NCBI GenBank assembly: GCA_002297045.1
Contig: DBJE01000006.1
Span: 1 to 64,000, forward strand
DNA length: 64,000 bases
Reading direction: 5' to 3'
Source of the DNA: Caryophanales bacterium UBA784
GTDB taxonomy: Bacteria > Bacillota_I > Bacilli_A > RFN20 > CAG-288
Numbering within the stretch: the first letter of the stretch is position 1; every line of letters starts with the position of its first letter. The notes beneath the pieces were generated by a model. It did not search any database. It had not been told where the DNA came from and saw only the letters and a list, made by a program, of their open reading frames with translations. The position numbers and the translations under genes are program-made. This document shows positions 60,891 to 64,000 of this stretch, in pieces.

Positions 60891-61920
60891 AAAATATCCC
60901 AATCAATACCGGACCTTCTTTGCTTTGGTCAGACGCCATCTGCTTGTCTTTTTCAAAGACGTTCCGACAAGGATTTTCACTCTTAGGGTTCCTCTTGCCA
61001 TATTTGCCGTCTATGCCGTCTTCCTCCGGCCAAGGGAGATTGATCAGATTAAGGACTTTTTAGTTAACAACGTCGACGGGGTGACTAGGGAAGCTTTAGA
61101 AAGCAAACAAAGGGATCCCTTGCTTCACCGGATCTATGGCATAGCCGATTGCTGGATGATTTCGGGAGTTTTAGCTGTTTCCTGCATTACGGTGTCTCTG
61201 AACTCCAACTATATCGTGGTGCGGGACAAGGAGCGGAAGATTTCAAGGGATTTTGTCTCTTCGCCGATTCTTCCCCGGACGATTTCTTTCTCTTATCTGG
61301 TCTTCAATTGCATTGTCACTTTCATGATCAATGTTCTGGTCTTCTTCCTTTCTCAGATTTATTTGGCTGCCTATGGGGCCTATAGGATATCTTTCCTTGA
61401 TTTCCTTGCCATCATCGGAATCATTCTTCTTTCTTCTCTTTCCGCTTCCACTCTTACCTATTTCATCTGCTCCTTTATTCAGCGGGAAGCCGTCAGGTCG
61501 CCTATTGTCGCCATTGTCTCTGCTGGGGTCGGCTTCCTTATCGGTGCCTATAGGCCGAGCAACAGGGGACCGAAGTATATCGGAGAAGTGACAAGGTTTT
61601 TCCCCGGGACCTATTCCGCCGGACTGTTCCGGAATTACTTCATGAACCGCCCGGTCAGTCTTCTGACGGAACAGTTCTCGCAGGCCGAATATGAAGTCTT
61701 TAAGCCCTTAATCGGTGCCTTGACGGGTGAGTTTTCTCTGACTCTCAGCTTCTTTGGCCGTATAGTCTCTCCTTTGACTAGGAGGGGTGTCGTTTTTATC
61801 TTCATCGGCATCTTCCTTGTCCTAGATATCATCTTTTCTTCCCGGAACGCCCTGAACTTCCTTCAGTCACGGAAGAAAGGGAAGAAAAAAGAAAAGCCTT
61901 CTTTTAAGGAAGGAAAATAG
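60874..61920 (+). CDS. ABC-2 exporter permease
   Basis: A 348-residue membrane protein with six hydrophobic segments. LIGAYMPSNMGPKYIGEVTMFFPGTYSAGLFRNYFM is (in parts) the ABC-2 family signature; the Met in GAYMP and SNMGP is AGG, the Arg in LFRNYF is CGG. Overlaps the ATPase gene by 17 bp. The pair exports an unknown drug, lipid or peptide. Confidence 0.92.
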   Translation: MTMRNEKYPNQYRTFFALVRRHLLVFFKDVPTRIFTLRVPLAIFAVYAVFLRPREIDQIKDFLVNNVDGVTREALESKQRDPLLHRIYGIADCWMISGVLAVSCITVSLNSNYIVVRDKERKISRDFVSSPILPRTISFSYLVFNCIVTFMINVLVFFLSQIYLAAYGAYRISFLDFLAIIGIILLSSLSASTLTYFICSFIQREAVRSPIVAIVSAGVGFLIGAYRPSNRGPKYIGEVTRFFPGTYSAGLFRNYFMNRPVSLLTEQFSQAEYEVFKPLIGALTGEFSLTLSFFGRIVSPLTRRGVVFIFIGIFLVLDIIFSSRNALNFLQSRKKGKKKEKPSFKEGK

Positions 61921-61922
61921 AA

Positions 61923-63317
61923 ATGAAACTGAATCATCTTGACGCACTATCGATTTTGAATGCCGGTTTGTCGACCGGTGCCGATTATGCGGAGATTTAT
62001 CTCCAGGACAGCCAGAGCGAGTCAATCTCCCGCCAGTACCATAAAGTCCGCTCCTTGTCGAAGGGAAGAACCTGTGGATGCGGCATCCGGTTAAGGAAGG
62101 GGACAGAGAGGGTCTATGGCTATACCTCAGATCTGTCTCTTTCTTCTTTGCTTATGCTTGCCAATGAGCTTTCCCTTGGCTTTGAGGGGAAGAGAAAAAA
62201 AGAAGTCAGAGTCAGGACGGAGAAGGAGGTCAGAGATCTTACCCCGAGGAAGGTTCCTTTCTCTTCCTGGCCGAGGGAAAAGAAAAGGGACTATCTAAAG
62301 AAAGGCGAGGATGCCGCTTTTTCTTTCTCTCCTCTTATTAAGGACGTCTCTGTTTCCCTCCTTGAGGATGAGAGCAGGATAGAAGTCTATAATTCGGATG
62401 GCATCTTTTGTCAGCGGCATCAACCTTTTGTCCGTCTCTCTGTCCTAGTGACGGCGAGCGACGGAAAAGAGTTCCAGTCCTCTTTTGACGCTCCATCGAA
62501 AAGGGAAGGACTGGAATTGCTTGATGAGGTATCCTTCCCCAAACGGTGCCTGGAACAGGCAAAAACGGCGGTAGCCCTTCTCTCCGCCCCTTATGGACCA
62601 AGTGGAGAAAGGCCTGTCGTCCTTGGAAACGGATGGGGTGGTGTTCTTTTTCACGAAGCCTGCGGACACCCTCTCGAAGGGGTTGCTATTTCCCATAGAG
62701 AGTCTCCGTTTGCGGGAAAGCTTGGTGAAAAGGTTGCCTCTGATGTCGTCAATGCCTTTGACGATGGGACTATCGTTAACGGATGGGGAACCGTCTCTGT
62801 GGATGATGAGGGCCATCTTCCAAGTAAGAATCAGCTGATTAAGGATGGCGTTCTTGTCTCCTATAGGCTCGACCGGGATAATGCAGGACGGTTAAATAGG
62901 GAGGCGACCGGTGCCTGCCGGAGACAGAACTATAAGTATGCTCCGACGACAAGAAGGACGAACACTTATATCGGCAAAGGCAAGAGCAAGAAAGAGGATA
63001 TTATCGCCTCGGTGAAAAATGGCATTTACTGCAAGGCGTTTTCCGGCGGACAGGTGAACCCCACGACGGATCAGTTTCTGTTTACTTCGGATGTTGCCTA
63101 TCTCATCAAGGACGGTAAGCTCGACCATCTGATTAAGCCGGTTACCCTGACTGGATATGGATACGAAATCCTGAAAAACATTGTCATGGTCGGCGATGAT
63201 CTAGAACTTGCCCCCGGTATCTGCGGAGCGGCATCCGGAAATATTCCTGTCTCTGTCGGCCAGCCGACACTGCTTATCTCCCATAGGCTTGTCGGGGGAA
63301 AGGAGGAGAAAAAATGA
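61923..63317 (+). CDS. tldD: Metalloprotease TldD
   Basis: A 464-residue subunit of the TldD/TldE protease. The metal motif is HEACGH (244-249). APTTRMTNTYIGKG has AGA at the conserved Arg and AGG at the conserved Met side by side. LAPGICGAASGNIPVSVGQPTLLISHMLVGG closes the family pattern in parts. The complex cleaves small unfolded peptides, in other bacteria maturing microcins or TOMMs. The stop overlaps the tldE start. Confidence 0.95.
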   Translation: MKLNHLDALSILNAGLSTGADYAEIYLQDSQSESISRQYHKVRSLSKGRTCGCGIRLRKGTERVYGYTSDLSLSSLLMLANELSLGFEGKRKKEVRVRTEKEVRDLTPRKVPFSSWPREKKRDYLKKGEDAAFSFSPLIKDVSVSLLEDESRIEVYNSDGIFCQRHQPFVRLSVLVTASDGKEFQSSFDAPSKREGLELLDEVSFPKRCLEQAKTAVALLSAPYGPSGERPVVLGNGWGGVLFHEACGHPLEGVAISHRESPFAGKLGEKVASDVVNAFDDGTIVNGWGTVSVDDEGHLPSKNQLIKDGVLVSYRLDRDNAGRLNREATGACRRQNYKYAPTTRRTNTYIGKGKSKKEDIIASVKNGIYCKAFSGGQVNPTTDQFLFTSDVAYLIKDGKLDHLIKPVTLTGYGYEILKNIVMVGDDLELAPGICGAASGNIPVSVGQPTLLISHRLVGGKEEKK

Positions 63318-64000
63318 AAATCGATTTCCATCGTTTTCTTGCTTTGGCCTGTCTTAAGGGAATCAGCTTTGTTTCTCTTGGCCAGTCTGAAACAAGGGAA
63401 AGGAGCGTCTCCGTCCATAACGGAGAAGTGGAGTCACAGCAGATCGGAACTTCGTCCCGTGCATCCTTTAAAGGGATAAAAGAAGGGAAGCTTGGCGTCT
63501 ATTCCACAGATTCACTCGATGAGACGACTCCGGATACTGCCCTCGACGCCATAACGGAGACCTCCTCTTTTGGCAAGGAGGACAAGGAAGACAATTACTT
63601 TTCCGGAAAAGGAACTTACATTAAGGCAAAGACTCTCCGGGATGATTTTCTTCCCTCCAATCTGAAAGATAGGAGAAGAAGTGCTCTTTCACTTTGTGAG
63701 ACTATCCGGAAAAGGGATAAGCGGATTCAAAATGTTGACGTTTCTCTGTCCATGGTTTACGAAAACGGAGAAAAGAAGAACAGTCTTGGACTGAACTGCC
63801 AGGAAGGGACGAAGTATTTTTCCGGGAGCAGGTATATTTCTGCCGTGGATGAAGACGGGAATGTCCGCAATTCCGATGAAGGGACTTATTCGAGGATCTC
63901 CCTTGACGATTTGATCGAGGAGCTGAAAGGACGCATAGGACGGCTTCTCTCCTTTACTATGGACTTCTTCCACAGCGTTTCTTTGCCTTCCGGCTCTTAT
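63314..64000 (+). CDS. tldE: Metalloprotease subunit TldE/PmbA, cut by window end
   Basis: ATG 63314 overlaps the tldD stop (atga). The open frame continues to the edge (at least 229 residues, no stop). It reads SLGQSETMEMSVSVHNGEVES, DAITETSSFGKEDKEDNYF, DVSLSMVYENGEKKNS and SLPSGSY, matching the PmbA/TldE N-terminal half. Both Met in TMEMSV are AGG. TldE lacks the metal motif and forms a heterodimer with TldD. Confidence 0.9.
   Translation, partial: MKIDFHRFLALACLKGISFVSLGQSETRERSVSVHNGEVESQQIGTSSRASFKGIKEGKLGVYSTDSLDETTPDTALDAITETSSFGKEDKEDNYFSGKGTYIKAKTLRDDFLPSNLKDRRRSALSLCETIRKRDKRIQNVDVSLSMVYENGEKKNSLGLNCQEGTKYFSGSRYISAVDEDGNVRNSDEGTYSRISLDDLIEELKGRIGRLLSFTMDFFHSVSLPSGSY

Noticed and set aside
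1..64000. AGG as leucine or isoleucine rather than methionine
   Set aside because: Several sites are near-invariant Met in their families (TQNKMTV, TVMITGDH, GMVHQHF, THYMEEA, SRMTNTY), and lipobox or SGSM contexts also favour Met.
1..64000. AGG used as a start codon
   Set aside because: Every confident gene has ATG or GTG at the expected place; no conserved N-terminus lines up with AGG alone.

Overview
ORGANISM AND GENETIC CODE. The window looks like a chromosome segment of an uncultivated Bacilli/Erysipelotrichia-like Firmicute: the rqcP-divIC-tilS block, rplM-rpsI, a BMP-type nucleoside transporter, SipW/TasA-type export and Bacillota-style promoters and terminators all fit. The main result is that AGG is read as methionine, not arginine. 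In every well-conserved family examined, AGG falls at positions where homologues carry Met or another aliphatic residue, while conserved arginines are CGN or AGA. Examples are the NagB signature PTRAVTMGMKTIMQAKKI, TldD TTRMTNTYI, P-type ATPase GIRTVMITGDH and TQNKMTV, McrB-type LDEMNISRVEYYF, ABC GIGMVHQHF and TTHYMEEA, and L13 WGMLPKGSLG. I recall this reassignment from the Codetta survey (Shulgina and Eddy 2021) for a clade of uncultivated Bacilli. All residues quoted in this annotation are written with AGG = Met.

LAYOUT. 1-13.9 kb: one co-directional, partly overlapping surface/export operon. It has five tandem TasA/camelysin-like proteins with SipW-type signals, a SipW-like signal peptidase, a membrane-anchored McrB-like AAA+ protein, a zinc-ribbon protein, an ABC ATPase and permease, a large exported protein and a lipoprotein with a Listeria/Bacteroides-type repeat. 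13.9-14.7 kb: terminator, short repeats and a decayed transposase. 14.7-19.7 kb: cation P-type ATPase under a yybP-ykoY (Mn2+) riboswitch, a lipoprotein, a Nudix hydrolase and a histidine phosphatase. 19.8-29.7 kb: accessory zone with two AlbA/Schlafen-type regulators, a DUF4143-type ATPase with palindromic repeats, a permuted membrane GH3 glycosidase and an Agr-like two-component system. 29.8-35.5 kb: nagA-nagB, phosphoglucomutase and rqcP-divIC-tilS. 35.7-41.1 kb: guanine-class riboswitch and BMP nucleoside ABC importer. 41.3-47.6 kb: a two-gene secreted-protein/small-membrane-protein cassette present once intact and once as a pseudogene, flanking a nine-repeat lipoprotein. 48-52.4 kb: rpsI/rplM, an MntP-family exporter, an FGGY kinase and a galactofuranosyltransferase-like enzyme. 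52.6-54.3 kb: small mobile-looking module (DUF4417, a frameshifted toxin-like ORF, a CPCC zinc protein). 54.4-64 kb: two unknown genes, a CDF transporter, lysS, an alpha/beta hydrolase, an ABC-2 exporter, tldD and the start of tldE.

HOW IT FITS TOGETHER. Core genes use AGG as the main Met codon (about 17 AGG to 1 internal ATG in lysS). Several accessory genes (the secreted-protein cassette, the first AlbA-type gene) use mostly ATG, suggesting more recent arrival from standard-code donors. Manganese or calcium handling appears in three places (P-type ATPase, MntP, CDF). Amino-sugar catabolism, nucleoside uptake and surface or biofilm-type export point to a host-associated scavenger, which is an inference.

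LIMITS. Everything was read by eye. No database search, structure prediction, tRNA scan or folding program was run, and residue positions are approximate.
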